A stretch of DNA of 64,000 nucleotides from Luteibacter sp. dw_328 (GTDB lineage: Bacteria; Pseudomonadota; Gammaproteobacteria; Xanthomonadales; Rhodanobacteraceae), in the NCBI RefSeq assembly GCF_018449605.1, contig NZ_JAAVUW010000003.1, positions 124,001 to 188,000 of the forward strand. Reading direction: 5' to 3'. The notes below the pieces were generated by a model, which worked only from the letters and a program-made list of their open reading frames with translations, was not told the DNA's origin and ran no database searches. The position numbers and the translations under genes were made by a program. The first letter of the stretch is position 1; each line of letters opens with the position of its first letter. Of this stretch, positions 45,447 to 56,784 are shown in pieces.

Positions 45447-45752
45447 TCAACCCTTCATGCTGTCGATTTCGGCGACATTGATCGTGCTGCGATTGCGGAA
45501 CAGCAGGACCAGGATCGCCAGGCCGATAGCGGATTCCGCCGCGGCCACGGTAAGGATGAAGAACACGAAGACCTGGCCGCCGACGTCGCCGAAGAAGCGC
45601 GAGAAGGCCACGAAGTTGGTGTTCACCGCCAGGAGCATCAGCTCGATCGCCATGAGCAGCACGATCACGTTCTTGCGGTTGATGAAGAGTCCGGCGACCG
45701 CGATACAGAAGAGGATCGCGCCGAGGACGATGTAATGGGAAAGCGTGATCAC
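45447..45752 (-). CDS. nuoK: NADH-quinone oxidoreductase subunit K
   Basis: A 101-residue subunit with three transmembrane helices, carrying two membrane glutamates used in proton transfer (in MAIELMLL and AAAESAIGL). The start is GTG at 45752, overlapping the nuoJ stop (GTGA), and length and homology agree ([15 protein letters not shown]). It lies 4 bases before nuoL. Confidence 0.96.
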   Translation of the reverse strand: MITLSHYIVLGAILFCIAVAGLFINRKNVIVLLMAIELMLLAVNTNFVAFSRFFGDVGGQVFVFFILTVAAAESAIGLAILVLLFRNRSTINVAEIDSMKG

Positions 45753-46408
45753 TTGGCGTTCTCCTGCGTCGGGTCGACGACCGGCGCCGGGGCCGGGCTG
45801 ACGGAAGCCATCTGTTCGCTGGCAACCTTGATCACGCGAACGCGGTCGGTGGCCTGGACCACGACCTGCTGGGCCGCAGACTGGTGACGAACACCGACGC
45901 GCTGGCGCAGGGTCAGGGCGACGGCGGCGACGATACCCACGGTGAGGATCACGGCGGCGATCTCGAACGGCAGCAGGAAGTCGGTGTACAGGGCCTGGCC
46001 CAGCCACGCGACGTTCGAGTTACCGGCCGGGTTCGGACCGAGCGTGTGGGCGTGCATGGCTTTCACGCCGATCATCGCCAGCATTTCCACCAGCATGACC
46101 ACCGCGACGACGATGCCCACTGGCAGGTAGCGGATGAAGCCCTCGCGGACGACCTCCTGCTTGATGTCCAGCATCATGACCACGAACAGGAACAGCACCA
46201 TCACCGCGCCGACGTAGACGACGACCAGCGCAACGGCCAGGAATTCCGCTTCGGCCAACAGCCAGACGCAGGCCATGCTGAAGAAGGTCAGCACCAGCGA
46301 GAGCACGGCGTGGACCGAGTTCTTCACGGTGATCACCATCAGCGCACCGATAACGGCCACCGCGGCGAAGAGGTAGAAACAGATGAGTTGAAGCAGATCG
46401 GTATTCAT
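45749..46408 (-). CDS. nuoJ: NADH-quinone oxidoreductase subunit J
   Basis: A 219-residue subunit with five transmembrane helices in its first 175 residues, including the [17 protein letters not shown] signature of helix 3, whose bulge moves during the catalytic cycle. The C-terminal 45 residues are a polar extension. The ATG at 46408 ([12 protein letters not shown]) is chosen over the frame opening at 46483. Coupled to nuoK by overlap. Confidence 0.96.
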   Translation of the reverse strand: MNTDLLQLICFYLFAAVAVIGALMVITVKNSVHAVLSLVLTFFSMACVWLLAEAEFLAVALVVVYVGAVMVLFLFVVMMLDIKQEVVREGFIRYLPVGIVVAVVMLVEMLAMIGVKAMHAHTLGPNPAGNSNVAWLGQALYTDFLLPFEIAAVILTVGIVAAVALTLRQRVGVRHQSAAQQVVVQATDRVRVIKVASEQMASVSPAPAPVVDPTQENAK

Positions 46409-46424
46409 CGAGTTCTCCGGGCGC

Positions 46425-46916
46425 TCAGCGGTAAGCCGCGTCTTGCGCGCGGGCGGCAGCGATGTCCTGCTCGAACCGGTCACCGATGGCCAGCAACTGG
46501 GCCTTGGTTACTACGTTCTCGCCGCGATTTTCGAAGTGGTACTCGTGCACGTGCGTCTCGACGATCGAATCCACCGGGCAGCTCTCTTCGCAGAAGCCAC
46601 AGAAGATGCACTTGAACAGGTCGATGTCGTAGCGCGTGGTGCGGCGCTGGCCATCTTCCGGACGCGGGGCCGAGTCGATCGTGATCGCCAGCGCCGGGCA
46701 CACCGCCTCGCACAGCTTGCAGGCGATGCAGCGCTCTTCACCGTTGGCGTAACGGCGCAGGGCGTGCAGGCCACGGAAGCGGTTCGACTTCGGGATGTGC
46801 TCGAACGGATAACGGACCGTGTACTTCGGGCTGAACATGTAGCGCATGGTCAGGCCCATGCCCTTGAACAGTTCGATGAGCAGCAGGCTCTTGAGATAGT
46901 GGGTTACGCGGGTCAT
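46425..46916 (-). CDS. nuoI: NADH-quinone oxidoreductase subunit I
   Basis: A 163-residue peripheral-arm subunit holding two [4Fe-4S] clusters (N6a and N6b). The ligands are visible as [12 protein letters not shown] and [12 protein letters not shown], each followed later by the reciprocal Cys-Pro. The start is ATG at 46916 ([13 protein letters not shown]). It passes electrons from NuoG towards NuoB. Confidence 0.97.
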   Translation of the reverse strand: MTRVTHYLKSLLLIELFKGMGLTMRYMFSPKYTVRYPFEHIPKSNRFRGLHALRRYANGEERCIACKLCEAVCPALAITIDSAPRPEDGQRRTTRYDIDLFKCIFCGFCEESCPVDSIVETHVHEYHFENRGENVVTKAQLLAIGDRFEQDIAAARAQDAAYR

Positions 46917-46921
46917 GGCTT

Positions 46922-47944
46922 TCAGGCTCCCGTGCCGAGGTGGACCCAGCCGAAATACTTCATGCAGCCGGCGACGAGGACCCAGACGATGGTGATGGGG
47001 ATGAAGACCTTCCAACCGAGACGCATGATCTGGTCATAGCGGTAGCGCGGGAAGCTCGCGCGGAACCACAGGAACAGGAAGGCGAAGAAGAAGGCCTTGA
47101 TGAAGAGCCAATGGAAACCGCCGTGGCCAATCAGGCCCCAGCTTTCCGGGAACGGTGAGAGCCAGCCGCCCATGAAGAAGATCGAGGTCAGGAAGCTGAC
47201 CAGGATCATGTTGGCGTATTCGGCCAGGAAGAACAGCGCGAACGGCGAGCCGGAGTATTCGACGTGGAAGCCCGCGACGATTTCGGATTCGCCTTCCGCC
47301 ACGTCGAACGGTGCGCGGTTGGTTTCCGCCACGCCCGAGACGAAGTAGATGACGAACACCGGCAGCAGCGGCAGCCAGTACCAGGTGAAGAAGTTACCCG
47401 ACTGCGCGTGGACGATGGCCGAGAGGTTCAGGCTACCGGTCAGCACCAGCACGCAGACGATGGACATGCCCATCGACAGTTCGTACGAGATCACCTGCGC
47501 CGCGGCACGCATCGCACCGAGCATCGCGTAGCGCGAGTTCGATGCCCAGCCGGCGAGGATGATGCCGTACACACCCATCGAGGTCATGGCCAGCAGGTAG
47601 AGCACGCCGGCGTTGACGTTGGCGAGAACCACTTCCGGACCGAACGGCACCACGGCCCACGCGGCGAGCGCGGGGACCAGGGCGAGCATCGGCGCCAGGA
47701 AGTAGAGCGCGCGGTTGGCGTTGGTGGGAAGGACGACTTCCTTCAGGAGCAGCTTGACGACGTCGGCGAAGGCCTGGAGCAAGCCGGCGGGACCGACCTT
47801 GTTCGGCCCCATGCGGACGTGCATCCAGCCGAGCACCTTACGTTCCCACCAGACGTACAGCGCGACGCCAATGACCAGCGGCAGCACGATCGCCAGGATG
47901 TAGAGCACCGGCATCAAGACGTGATCGAAGAGTTGAGCGCCCAT
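46922..47944 (-). CDS. nuoH: NADH-quinone oxidoreductase subunit H
   Basis: A 340-residue subunit with eight transmembrane helices that forms part of the quinone-binding chamber. Signatures include [20 protein letters not shown] and [19 protein letters not shown] in overlapping parts, with the charged loop between helices 5 and 6. The ATG at 47944 (MGAQLFDH) is used. It starts 2 bases after the nuoG stop and ends 5 bases before nuoI. Confidence 0.97.
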   Translation of the reverse strand: MGAQLFDHVLMPVLYILAIVLPLVIGVALYVWWERKVLGWMHVRMGPNKVGPAGLLQAFADVVKLLLKEVVLPTNANRALYFLAPMLALVPALAAWAVVPFGPEVVLANVNAGVLYLLAMTSMGVYGIILAGWASNSRYAMLGAMRAAAQVISYELSMGMSIVCVLVLTGSLNLSAIVHAQSGNFFTWYWLPLLPVFVIYFVSGVAETNRAPFDVAEGESEIVAGFHVEYSGSPFALFFLAEYANMILVSFLTSIFFMGGWLSPFPESWGLIGHGGFHWLFIKAFFFAFLFLWFRASFPRYRYDQIMRLGWKVFIPITIVWVLVAGCMKYFGWVHLGTGA

Positions 47945-47946
47945 GG

Positions 47947-50259
47947 TTACGCCTTGCTCACGGTGATGGCCGCGCCGTACGGAGGCAGCATGGCGGTTTC
48001 GGAGTGCGCGGCTTCGATCCACGCGGCACCATCAGGCACCGAGGCATCGATAACCACCGGAAGGACGGCATCGCCGATGCGCGCGTTGGCGCCATCGATA
48101 AGACCGAGCTTGCCAGCGGCGTCCGCGTTGATGCGGATGGCAGCGGCACGGTTCAGCGGATGCGAGGCCAGGGCACCGGCACGACGGACCACCGCGTCGA
48201 CGCGGTAGATCGGCGTCGTGGCCAGACGCGAGAAGCTCACACCCGAGGCGCGCGTCGCAAGCGAGGGACGAACCTCCGACGCGCGCTCGGTCAGGCCTGC
48301 GCGCAGACCGACGAGATCGTCGAACTCGAAACCGGCAACACCGAGCATGCCACCCAGCGCACGCAACACCTTCCAGCCCGGACGCGCATCGCCCGGTGCC
48401 TTGGCACCCGGCAGCACGGTCTGTGCGGTGCCTTCGACATTGACCAGGGTCGCGTCGATCTCCGGCGTCAGGCCGATCGGCAGGATCACATCGGCGGAGT
48501 CCTTCAGCGCATCGCTGGCGAAGGCGGCGAAAGCGACCACGGTCTGCGCCGAATGCATCGCCTGCAGGGCAAGCGTGCCATCGGCGAAGTCGTGCGGCGG
48601 CTCGACGTTGTAGAGCACGTAGCCCTTGCGGGCCTGGGTCAGCATGCCGCGCGCATCGAGACCGCCCGCCGTCGGCAGGACGCCGACCGACGCCAGGCCC
48701 AGCGCATTGGCGCCGACCGGGATCTCATTGAACGAGGCGCCAGCAGCCTGCGCGATGAAGCGCGCGATGGCTCGCAGCCACGAGGCTTCCGGATGCGTCA
48801 CTGCGGCGTGGCCGAGGATAACGACGGCGTTGTCGCTGAGCGCCTTGAAGGCGGCGCGGTGGGCGTCGGTCGTGTCCACGCCATTAAGAGCGGAGGCGAT
48901 CGATTCCGGCACCGTTGCACCGTTCTCGCTGGCGGCCTTGGCCAGGATCAGCAGTTCGGCGACCAGCGCGTGCGGCGCGGCGACGGACTCGCCGGCCAGC
49001 GGGTAGTTGAAGTTGAAGTGGGCCGGGTTGACCGCGTAGACGCTGGCACCCTTCTTCACCGCCTGACGGATGCGGTGGTTGAGGAGCGGCACTTCGTTAC
49101 GCAGGTCGGAACCGACCAGCAGCGCCGCCTTCACCTTGTCGAACGAGGCGATCGGCGAGGCGAAGGCCTTCGCGAACGCGTTGTCGGCAAAGTCGAGCTG
49201 ACGCAGGCGATGGTCGACATGGGCGCTACCCAGGCCACGGGCGAGGCGGACGAGCAGTTCGCCCTCCTCGTTCGACGTGGCCGGATTCACCAGCACGCCG
49301 AGATCCGAACCCGGAACGCTCTTGAGCGCTTCCTTCGCAACTGCGAGCGCGTCGTCCCAGGTCGTTGCCGACCACTGGCCATTGCGCTTGACCATCGGGG
49401 ACTTCACGCGATCCGCGGCGTACAGGCCCTGGTGGCTGTAACGGTCGCGATCGGACAACCAGCATTCGTTGATCGTCTCGTTGTCGCGCGGCACGTTGCG
49501 CAGCACTTCACCGCGGCGCGTGTGCATCCACAGGTTCGAACCCAGCGCGTCGTGGTAACCGACGGACGGGCGTGCCACCAGCTCCCAGGCGCGGGCCTGG
49601 AACTGGAACGGCTTGTTGGTCAGCGCGCCGACCGGGCAAACGTCGATGATGTTGCCCGACAGTTCACTCTCGATGGTCTTGCCGATGTAGGTACCGATCT
49701 CCAGGTTCTCGCCACGGCTCATGCCGCCGAGTTCGTACGTGCCGGCGATCTCGCTGGTGAAGCGAACGCAGCGCGTGCACTGGATGCAGCGGGTCATCTC
49801 GGTCGCGATAAGCGGCCCGAGGTTCTCGTCGGAAACGGTGCGCTTGCGCTCGTTGTAGCGCGACACCGAGCGGCCATAGCCGAGGGAGACGTCCTGCAGT
49901 TCGCACTCGCCGCCCTGGTCGCAGATGGGGCAGTCCAGCGGATGGTTGATCAGCAGGAATTCCATCACGTTGCGCTGCGACTTCAGCGCCTTGTCCGAAC
50001 GCGTGAACACCTTCATGCCCTCGCCCACCGGCGTGGCGCATGCCGGTGCCGGCTTCGGCATCTTCTCGATTTCCACCAGGCACATACGGCAGTTGGCGGC
50101 GATCGGAAGTTTGCGGTGGTAGCAGAAGCGCGGAATGGGAATCCCGACGGCATCGGCCGCCTCGATGATCATTCGCCCCTTGGCGATCTGCACCGGAACG
50201 CCATCGATCTCGATATTGACCAGATCCGGCGCGGCGTTGGCTACGGGCTGCGCACTCAT
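47947..50259 (-). CDS. nuoG: NADH-quinone oxidoreductase subunit G
   Basis: A 770-residue molybdopterin-oxidoreductase-like subunit carrying iron-sulfur clusters of the NADH arm. The N-terminal [2Fe-2S] ligands lie in [14 protein letters not shown] and ACATPV. The His-type ligand region [18 protein letters not shown] and the [4Fe-4S] region [10 protein letters not shown] with DVCPVGAL follow. It is shorter than the 908-residue E. coli protein. The ATG at 50259 overlaps the nuoF stop by 4 bases. Confidence 0.97.
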   Translation of the reverse strand: MSAQPVANAAPDLVNIEIDGVPVQIAKGRMIIEAADAVGIPIPRFCYHRKLPIAANCRMCLVEIEKMPKPAPACATPVGEGMKVFTRSDKALKSQRNVMEFLLINHPLDCPICDQGGECELQDVSLGYGRSVSRYNERKRTVSDENLGPLIATEMTRCIQCTRCVRFTSEIAGTYELGGMSRGENLEIGTYIGKTIESELSGNIIDVCPVGALTNKPFQFQARAWELVARPSVGYHDALGSNLWMHTRRGEVLRNVPRDNETINECWLSDRDRYSHQGLYAADRVKSPMVKRNGQWSATTWDDALAVAKEALKSVPGSDLGVLVNPATSNEEGELLVRLARGLGSAHVDHRLRQLDFADNAFAKAFASPIASFDKVKAALLVGSDLRNEVPLLNHRIRQAVKKGASVYAVNPAHFNFNYPLAGESVAAPHALVAELLILAKAASENGATVPESIASALNGVDTTDAHRAAFKALSDNAVVILGHAAVTHPEASWLRAIARFIAQAAGASFNEIPVGANALGLASVGVLPTAGGLDARGMLTQARKGYVLYNVEPPHDFADGTLALQAMHSAQTVVAFAAFASDALKDSADVILPIGLTPEIDATLVNVEGTAQTVLPGAKAPGDARPGWKVLRALGGMLGVAGFEFDDLVGLRAGLTERASEVRPSLATRASGVSFSRLATTPIYRVDAVVRRAGALASHPLNRAAAIRINADAAGKLGLIDGANARIGDAVLPVVIDASVPDGAAWIEAAHSETAMLPPYGAAITVSKA

Positions 50260-51599
50260 GCAGCGACTCCAGTGGTGACCGTGTCCGCCGGACCGTCGAC
50301 GATCGACCGGCCATGCTCCACGTAGTATTCGAATTCGTGCCAGAAGTTGGCCAGGAAGCCCTGTACCGGCCACGCGGCGGCTTCACCGAAGGCGCAGATG
50401 GTGTGGCCTTCGATCTGGCCGGCGACGGCCTTCAGGCGGTGCAGATCTTCCTGCGTGCCCTTGCCTTCCACGATGCGCGAGAGCACGCGGTACATCCAGC
50501 CGGTACCTTCGCGGCACGGGGTGCACTGGCCACAGGACTCGGCCATGTAGAAGCGCGAGATGCGGTGGCAGGCGCGGACCATGCAGGTGGTCTCGTCCAT
50601 CACGATCACGGCGCCCGAACCCAGACCCGACCCTGCCTTCTGCAGCGAGTCGTAGTCCATGGTGCATTCCATGATCTTCTCAGCCGTGAGCACCTTCATC
50701 GACGAACCGCCGGGGATGCAGGCCTTGAGCTTCTTGCCGCCGCGGATACCGCCGGCCATCTGCAGCAGTTCGGAGAACGGCGTGCCCAGGCGGATCTCGA
50801 AGTTGCCCGGATTGGCCACGTGGCCGGAGACCGAGAAGATCTTCGGGCCGCCGTTGTTCGGCTTGCCGAGGTTGAGGAACCACTCCGCGCCGTTGCGCAG
50901 GATGGCCGGCACCGAGGCGTAGGTCTCGGTGTTGTTGATCGTGGTCGGACGGCCGTACAGGCCGAAGCCGGCCGGGAACGGCGGCTTGAAGCGCGGCTGG
51001 CCTTTCTTCCCTTCCAGCGATTCCATCAGCGCGGTTTCTTCGCCGCAGATGTAGGCGCCAGCGCCGAGGGCGTTGTAGATGTCCACGTCGATGCCGGTGC
51101 CACCGATGTCCTTACCAAGCAGGCCGGCCGCATAGGCTTCCTTCAGGGCTTCTTCGATGTGCTCGAACGGCTCGTGGTGGAACTCGCCACGCAGGTAGTT
51201 GTAGGCAACGGTCGAGCCCGTGCAGTAGCACGCAATGGCCAGGCCTTCGATGACCGAGTGCGGGTTGAAGCGCAGGATGTCACGGTCCTTGCAGGTGCCC
51301 GGCTCGGACTCGTCCGAGTTGCACAGGATGTACTTCTGTCCCGGCGCCGTGCGGGGCATGAAGCTCCACTTCAGGCCCGTGGGGAAGCCGGCGCCGCCGC
51401 GACCGCGCAGCGCGCTCTTCTTGATCTCTTCGATCAGCGCGGCCGGATCCGGCTTTTCCGCCAGGATCTTGCGCCATGCCTTATAGCCGTCCACCTTTTC
51501 ATAGCTATCGAGCGCCCAGGGCTTCTCGAAATGCAGGGTCGTGTAGACGACCTGGTGTTCCTGCGGTGCGGGTCCGACCGGACCAGTGGTGCTAGCCAT
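50256..51599 (-). CDS. nuoF: NADH-quinone oxidoreductase subunit F
   Basis: A 447-residue NADH- and FMN-binding subunit, the electron entry point of complex I. The nucleotide-binding [14 protein letters not shown] motif is at about 66-79, the FMN region includes [19 protein letters not shown], and the N3 [4Fe-4S] ligands lie in [15 protein letters not shown]. Start ATG 51599. Confidence 0.98.
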   Translation of the reverse strand: MASTTGPVGPAPQEHQVVYTTLHFEKPWALDSYEKVDGYKAWRKILAEKPDPAALIEEIKKSALRGRGGAGFPTGLKWSFMPRTAPGQKYILCNSDESEPGTCKDRDILRFNPHSVIEGLAIACYCTGSTVAYNYLRGEFHHEPFEHIEEALKEAYAAGLLGKDIGGTGIDVDIYNALGAGAYICGEETALMESLEGKKGQPRFKPPFPAGFGLYGRPTTINNTETYASVPAILRNGAEWFLNLGKPNNGGPKIFSVSGHVANPGNFEIRLGTPFSELLQMAGGIRGGKKLKACIPGGSSMKVLTAEKIMECTMDYDSLQKAGSGLGSGAVIVMDETTCMVRACHRISRFYMAESCGQCTPCREGTGWMYRVLSRIVEGKGTQEDLHRLKAVAGQIEGHTICAFGEAAAWPVQGFLANFWHEFEYYVEHGRSIVDGPADTVTTGVAA

Positions 51600-51609
51600 T
51601 GCCCTTACC

Positions 51610-52137
51610 TCACTTAAGACCGTCGAGAATGGCGTCGACCGAATCGGCCGTCAGCTTCTCGTGGTAGTGACCGTTGACGACCATCATCGGCGCGCCCGCG
51701 CAAGCAGCGAGGCACTCCTCTTCCTGCTTGAGATAGATGCGGCCGTCGGCCGTGCTTTCGCCGGTCTTGATGCCGAGCTTCTTCTCGCAATGGCGAACCA
51801 GGCCTTCGGCCCCGTTCAACCAGCAGGAAATGTTGGTGCAGATGGCGACGTTGTTGCGACCGACAGGCTTGGTCTCGAACATCGAGTAGAAGCTCGAGAC
51901 CTCGTACGCCCAGATCGCCGGCAGTTCGAGGTACTTGGCAACCGCGGTAATCAGTTCGTCGGTCAGGTAACCGACGTTCTGTTCCTGCGCCGCCATGAGC
52001 GACTGGATCAGCGCGGAGCGCTTGCGATCCGGCGGAAACTTGGAAACCCAGTGATCGATGTGGCTGCGGGTGTGATCGTTGAGCACGACAAGAGGATCGA
52101 CGTCCTTGACCTGCTCAAAATGTCCGGTGGCTTTCAT
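51610..52137 (-). CDS. nuoE: NADH-quinone oxidoreductase subunit E
   Basis: A 175-residue thioredoxin-fold subunit with the N1a [2Fe-2S] cluster. The four ligands are the cysteines in [11 protein letters not shown] and [10 protein letters not shown]. It docks on NuoF. It starts 21 bases after nuoD and ends 10 bases before nuoF. Confidence 0.97.
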   Translation of the reverse strand: MKATGHFEQVKDVDPLVVLNDHTRSHIDHWVSKFPPDRKRSALIQSLMAAQEQNVGYLTDELITAVAKYLELPAIWAYEVSSFYSMFETKPVGRNNVAICTNISCWLNGAEGLVRHCEKKLGIKTGESTADGRIYLKQEEECLAACAGAPMMVVNGHYHEKLTADSVDAILDGLK

Positions 52138-52158
52138 GATTCAGTTCACTCCGTCGAC

Positions 52159-53412
52159 TTAGCGGTCGACTTCGCCAAAGACGAGATCGTAGGTGCCAAT
52201 CATCGCGACGACGTCGGCGAGCATGTGGCCTCTTACGATCGCGTCCATGGAAGACAGGTGGGCGAAGCCGGGCGCGCGCAGATGCACGCGGAAAGGCTTG
52301 TTCGCACCGTCGGACACGAGATAGCAGCCGAACTCGCCCTTGGGCGCTTCGACGGCGGTATAGGTTTCACCGGCAGGCACACCGTAGCCTTCCGTGAAGA
52401 GTTTGAAGTGGTGGATCAGCGCTTCCATGTCGCTCTTCATTTCTTCGCGGCTGGGCGGCGCGACCTTGTAGTTCTGCACCATCACCGGGCCCGGGTTGGC
52501 CTTCAGCCACGCCACGCACTGCTTGATGATGTTGTTCGACTGGCGCATCTCTTCGACGCGAACCAGGTAACGGTCGTAGCAGTCGCCGTTGACGCCCACC
52601 GGAATGTCGAATTCCATGTTCGCGTAGGCGGCGTACGGCTGCTTCTTGCGCAGATCCCAGGCAATGCCCGAGCCGCGCAGCATCGCGCCGGTCATGCCCC
52701 AGGCCTGCGCCTTCTCGGGCGGGATGACGCCGATGCCGACCGTACGCTGCTTCCAGATACGGTTGTTGGTCAGCAGCGATTCGTACTCATCGACGCGCGC
52801 CGGGAAGTCGTTGGTGAACTCCGTGAGGTAGTCCAGCATCGAGCCTTCGCGCCACGAGTTGCGGCGCTTGAGGTCCGCGCCTTTGTGCCACGGCGACTCG
52901 CGGTACTTCGACATCTGGTCCGGCAGGTCACGGTAAACGCCACCCGGGCGGTAGTACGTGGCGTGCATGCGCGCGCCCGATACCGCCTCGTAGACGTCCA
53001 TCAGCTCTTCGCGTTCGCGGAACGCATAGAGGAAGACGGCCATGGCGCCGAGATCGAGCGCGTTCGAACCCACCCACATGAGGTGATTGAGGATGCGGGT
53101 GATCTCGTCGAACATCGTGCGGATGTACTGCGCACGGATGGGTGCCTGGATGCCGAGCAGGTTCTCGATGGCCAGCACGTAGGCGTGCTCGTTGCACATC
53201 ATCGAGACGTAGTCGAGGCGATCCATGTAACCGATGGACTGGTTGAACGGCTTGGACTCGGCCAGCTTCTCGGTGCCACGGTGCAGCAGGCCGATATGCG
53301 GATCGGCGCGCACGATCGTCTCGCCGTCCATCTCCAGCACCAAGCGCAACACGCCATGCGCAGCGGGATGCTGCGGGCCGAAGTTCATCGTGTAATTGCG
53401 AATTTCTTCCAC
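52159..53412 (-). CDS. nuoD: NADH-quinone oxidoreductase subunit D
   Basis: A 417-residue subunit related to the large subunit of [NiFe] hydrogenases, forming the quinone site with Nuo[14 protein letters not shown] near the N-terminus holds the quinone-contacting His, and the C-terminus ([19 protein letters not shown]) is conserved. Separate from NuoC, unlike the fused NuoCD of E. coli. The start is GTG at 53412, 3 bases after the nuoC stop. Confidence 0.97.
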   Translation of the reverse strand: MEEIRNYTMNFGPQHPAAHGVLRLVLEMDGETIVRADPHIGLLHRGTEKLAESKPFNQSIGYMDRLDYVSMMCNEHAYVLAIENLLGIQAPIRAQYIRTMFDEITRILNHLMWVGSNALDLGAMAVFLYAFREREELMDVYEAVSGARMHATYYRPGGVYRDLPDQMSKYRESPWHKGADLKRRNSWREGSMLDYLTEFTNDFPARVDEYESLLTNNRIWKQRTVGIGVIPPEKAQAWGMTGAMLRGSGIAWDLRKKQPYAAYANMEFDIPVGVNGDCYDRYLVRVEEMRQSNNIIKQCVAWLKANPGPVMVQNYKVAPPSREEMKSDMEALIHHFKLFTEGYGVPAGETYTAVEAPKGEFGCYLVSDGANKPFRVHLRAPGFAHLSSMDAIVRGHMLADVVAMIGTYDLVFGEVDR

Positions 53413-53415
53413 GGC

Positions 53416-54144
53416 TTAATTCTCCCGCCAATGATCGGCGGATTCCGCCCTGGCCTGATCGAGATCGGCGTCGTTACGGATCGTGCGCGGCACGAGCACG
53501 CGCGGTTCGATCGAGACGGGTTCGTAAATGACACGCTTCTGTTCGGGGTCGTAGCGCACTTCGACGTTACCGATCAGCGGGAAATCCTTCCGGAACGGAT
53601 GGCCCACGAAGCCGTAGTCCGTGAGGATGCGACGGAGATCCGGGTGACCATCGAAGATGATGCCGTACAGGTCGAAGGTCTCGCGCTCGAACCAGTCCGT
53701 GCCCGGCCACACCGGCGTCACCGACGGGACGATCGGGAAGGCATCGTCTTCGCAGAAGATGCGCAGGCGGATGCGCTGGTTGAGTTCGATCGACAGCAGG
53801 TGGATGACCGCGGCATAACGACGCGGCTGCTCGACCTTGCGCGGGCGGTCGGCCCACGTGAAGCGACCCATGGCCTCACCTTCCACGCCACGCGAGAAGC
53901 TATCGCCCTGCGCGGTGTCGGTGTCCCACTCGGTCTGCCCGTAGCTGAGGTAGTCGACGCCGCAGACGTCGATAGGAATGGTGAAGCGGAAGCCCGCCTC
54001 GTCGCGCAGCGCGGTGGCCACGGCGATCAGGTCACGTGGAGCCACCTCAGCGGTGACTTCGTTGCGGTCGACCTTCACCGTCAGCATGTCGCCGAAGCGC
54101 GCGGCGAGCCGTTCGACCAGCGAGGTCTCGTTAATAACGCTCAT
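53416..54144 (-). CDS. nuoC: NADH-quinone oxidoreductase subunit C
   Basis: A 242-residue subunit of the peripheral arm that carries no cofactor. The signature segment [20 protein letters not shown] with HPFRKDFPL is present in two parts. A C-terminal extension of about 40 residues follows the usual end. Free-standing gene, as is normal outside enterobacteria. Confidence 0.96.
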   Translation of the reverse strand: MSVINETSLVERLAARFGDMLTVKVDRNEVTAEVAPRDLIAVATALRDEAGFRFTIPIDVCGVDYLSYGQTEWDTDTAQGDSFSRGVEGEAMGRFTWADRPRKVEQPRRYAAVIHLLSIELNQRIRLRIFCEDDAFPIVPSVTPVWPGTDWFERETFDLYGIIFDGHPDLRRILTDYGFVGHPFRKDFPLIGNVEVRYDPEQKRVIYEPVSIEPRVLVPRTIRNDADLDQARAESADHWREN

Positions 54145-54157
54145 GTGCGATGCCCTG

Positions 54158-54712
54158 TTAACGCGCGATCGTGTGGGTGCGACGGATCTTCTTCTGCAAC
54201 TGCAGGATGCCGTGGATCAGCGCTTCGGCCGTCGGCGGGCAACCCGGCACATAGATATCGACCGGCACGATCCGATCGCAGCCGCGAACGACCGAATAGG
54301 AATAGTGGTAGTAACCGCCGCCGTTGGCGCAGGAACCCATGGAGATGACCCATTTCGGCTCGGGCATCTGGTCATAGACCTTGCGCAGGGCCGGGGCCAT
54401 CTTGTTCACCAGGGTGCCGGCGACGATCATCACGTCGGACTGGCGGGGGCTGGGACGGAAGACGACGCCGAAGCGGTCCAGATCGAGGCGCGCGGCACCC
54501 GCGTGCATCATTTCGACCGCGCAGCAGGCCAGGCCGAAGGTCATCGGCCACATGGAACCGGTACGCGCCCAGTTCATCAGGGCATCGATGCTGGTCACGC
54601 CGAAGCCACGATTGACGACCGGGGCGTCGCCGTTAGGACGCAGGATGTCGTCGACGAGGTTGAGCGGCGTCGGGTTGTGCATCACCCGATCGATGGTGGT
54701 CATCACTCCCAT
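54158..54712 (-). CDS. nuoB: NADH-quinone oxidoreductase subunit B
   Basis: A 184-residue subunit carrying cluster N2, the last iron-sulfur centre before quinone. Its ligands are the adjacent cysteines in [10 protein letters not shown] together with GSCANGGG and [11 protein letters not shown]. The start at 54712 (MGVMTTID) is preferred by similarity to Xanthomonas NuoB as I recall it. The ATG at 54703, which overlaps the nuoA stop by 1 base, is the alternative. Confidence 0.96.
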   Translation of the reverse strand: MGVMTTIDRVMHNPTPLNLVDDILRPNGDAPVVNRGFGVTSIDALMNWARTGSMWPMTFGLACCAVEMMHAGAARLDLDRFGVVFRPSPRQSDVMIVAGTLVNKMAPALRKVYDQMPEPKWVISMGSCANGGGYYHYSYSVVRGCDRIVPVDIYVPGCPPTAEALIHGILQLQKKIRRTHTIAR

Positions 54713-55059
54713 TCGAGCGCTCCCTTCTTCCAGACGTAAGCGAAACCGACCACGAGCAGCGCGAGGAACAGCGCCATTTCGATCAGCGCGATGCCGCCGA
54801 TCTTGTCGAACACCACCGCCCACGGAAACAGGAAGGCGATTTCGAGGTCGAAAATGATGAAGAGGATGGCGATGAGGTAATAGCGCACGTCGAACTTCAT
54901 GCGCGCGTCCTCGAAGGCCTCGAAGCCGCACTCATAGGGCGAGAGCTTTTCCGAATCGGGACGGCTGGGGCCGGCAAGGATGCCGATCGCCATCAGGACC
55001 ACACCTAGGCCTACGGCCACGGCAATGAACAACAGGACGGGCCAGTATTGGGCAAGCAC
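54703..55059 (-). CDS. nuoA: NADH-quinone oxidoreductase subunit A
   Basis: A 118-residue subunit with three transmembrane helices, first gene of the 13-gene operon. The family signature [21 protein letters not shown] (in two parts) and the membrane region [11 protein letters not shown] are present. The start is GTG at 55059 with GGAGG 11 bases upstream. In several gammaproteobacteria secG and a tRNA-Leu precede nuoA; here neither is found and a pilZ gene lies next upstream. Confidence 0.95.
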   Translation of the reverse strand: MLAQYWPVLLFIAVAVGLGVVLMAIGILAGPSRPDSEKLSPYECGFEAFEDARMKFDVRYYLIAILFIIFDLEIAFLFPWAVVFDKIGGIALIEMALFLALLVVGFAYVWKKGALEWE

Positions 55060-55359
55060 GATGCTGCGTACCTCCGCGCCTCACTGGGCGCATCAGTGAC
55101 CGTCGGCGGGGACGAGCGGTCCGGCTAGGGTCGCCAGAGCTTTTATCGAATCGATCCAAATGGGTCGATCCGTGTCGGGACGCATTGCGTACCAACGACT
55201 CCGGATATCCACAATCTCACGTTGGGGAACCGATCTATTGTACCAGTGCGTGCAGGTATCACGACAAGTATTAATAAGGGAAAAACTGCGTCGCCATGGT
55301 GCAATCGCAGGTAATCGCCTGTTGAACACGGACATTCGGCGCCGGAGCGCGCCGATATG
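55060..55359 (-). other. nuo operon leader and promoter region
   Basis: A 300-base gap without a convincing gene. On the minus strand an extended -10 element TGGTACAAT (-10 hexamer 55237-55242) is the best promoter candidate, giving a leader of about 170 bases. A 7-of-8-bp hairpin lies within that leader at 55150-55169. Confidence 0.45.
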
Positions 55360-55725
55360 TCACATGGTCTGGGTCGGACGCTCGGAGGCGAGGGTTCCGA
55401 CAAGCAGCGCTTCGATGCGCTGCCGGGCACCTTCGCTCTCGGGGGATTCGTTGAACTGGATACCGACACCGGCGGTTCGGTTGCCCTGGGCACCCACCGG
55501 CGTGATCCAGACCACGCGACCGGCGACCGACAGGCGCTCGTTTTCGTCGATCAGGGTGACCAGCAAGGCCACCTCGTCGCCCAGGCTGTAGCGCTGGGCG
55601 GTCGGCGCGAAGAGACCACCGGTTTTCAGGAACGGCATGTACGAGATGTACAGGGAGTTCACGTCCTTGATCTTCAGCGAGAGGATTCCCTGTCGCGGTG
55701 AGGAGCTGGTGGCGTTCATGGACAC
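55360..55725 (-). CDS. pilZ: type IV pilus PilZ-domain protein
   Basis: A 121-residue PilZ protein needed for type IV pilus assembly in Xanthomonas and Pseudomonas. The c-di-GMP-binding RxxxR motif is absent and the domain begins directly with GILSLKIKDVNSLY, as in the PilZ subgroup that does not bind the nucleotide but contacts PilB and FimX. The start may be GTG at 55725 (AGGGG 8 bases upstream) or ATG at 55719. It follows a PIG-L-type gene, whereas in relatives it directly follows holB. Confidence 0.9.
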   Translation of the reverse strand: MSMNATSSSPRQGILSLKIKDVNSLYISYMPFLKTGGLFAPTAQRYSLGDEVALLVTLIDENERLSVAGRVVWITPVGAQGNRTAGVGIQFNESPESEGARQRIEALLVGTLASERPTQTM

Positions 55726-55756
55726 GTGGAATCCCCTGGTTTGACCGTCATCCTAG

Positions 55757-56719
55757 CTACCCGGCGGCCCGGGCCACAAGCCCGACCGGTTCCGGGTCCT
55801 GCCCGGCCCAGCCATAGTGGTCATAAATCCAGGGCGTCGAGAGGTCGGCGGTGAGCTTGGCAAAGGCCGGACCCGGCGCGCCACGCAGAGGTAGCATCCA
55901 CTCGTCGCCCGCCCGCTCGATCGGCGCGAGGCGCCACGGCCAGACCTGCACGCCCTGGGTATCCGCCAGGACGAGGCGCAGCCGGCTTCGCGCCAGCCGT
56001 CCCGGTCGCCACGGCAGGCGCAGCGCACCCGTGCCCGGGGCGGCGGGCGCCCGGTCGAAGCGCTCGGGACGGGAGGCCACGCCAAGCATGCGCTCGCGAC
56101 TCAAGGACATCTGTGTCGCATGCTCGAGCACGGCGTGGATCTTGGTCGTGAGGCGCTCGGGATCCGTGTCGGGGACGATCAGGTCTTCAGGCGCCGAACG
56201 CTCGGTCCCATGGACCATGTAAGTGAGTATCTCGGCCATCGACCCCGCCGCCGACAGAGCCAGTCGGGCAAGGACATGGGCTGAACCGTGGTCGGGGTGG
56301 CTGTCGCGCAGATCGGGGATCACGACAAGGGTCGGCCGTACCCGCTCGACGATGCGACGAATCGCGCCTACCGCCGCCGAGGTTCGCAGTCGTAGCTCAT
56401 CGGTGACCTGCATGTCGTGCCAACCGAGGGCATGCAGGTGCTCCGGGCCGACGCCGAGCCGACCCAGTGCCGCAGCCACCTCGAGCCGACGTCGCGCACC
56501 CCAGCGAGCCCGGCCGGCCGAGTCGATCACGAGGCGCCGCTCCATCCAGCGCTGCGGCCACGGATTGTCGTCGCCATCGGTGAGCAGCAGGACATCGGCA
56601 CGCCCACCCATGGCGAGCGTGCGCTGGATCAGCATGCCGGCGGCGAGCGATTCGTCGTCCGGGTGGGGCGCGACGACAAGTAGACGGGTACTGCCGTCGA
56701 TGACGGGGTCGCGGGACAA
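55757..56719 (-). CDS. PIG-L-family (LmbE-like) deacetylase
   Basis: A 320-residue zinc-dependent N-deacetylase fold. The metal and catalytic motif AHPDDESLA is at about 17-25, and DLRDSHPDHGSAH (about 137-149) supplies the third ligand. Members deacetylate GlcNAc-linked compounds such as lipid or thiol conjugates. The C-terminal 100 residues hold the rest of the domain and a tail I cannot assign. The start is TTG at 56719 with AAGGAA upstream. It sits between holB and pilZ on the same strand, breaking a commonly tight gene pair. Confidence 0.85.
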   Translation of the reverse strand: MSRDPVIDGSTRLLVVAPHPDDESLAAGMLIQRTLAMGGRADVLLLTDGDDNPWPQRWMERRLVIDSAGRARWGARRRLEVAAALGRLGVGPEHLHALGWHDMQVTDELRLRTSAAVGAIRRIVERVRPTLVVIPDLRDSHPDHGSAHVLARLALSAAGSMAEILTYMVHGTERSAPEDLIVPDTDPERLTTKIHAVLEHATQMSLSRERMLGVASRPERFDRAPAAPGTGALRLPWRPGRLARSRLRLVLADTQGVQVWPWRLAPIERAGDEWMLPLRGAPGPAFAKLTADLSTPWIYDHYGWAGQDPEPVGLVARAAG

Positions 56720-56784
56720 AGGCTAAGTTCCTTGCGAGGCGCTAGAGATGTGCCGATTAAGGCCGAACGCCCGATAAGGCAGCG

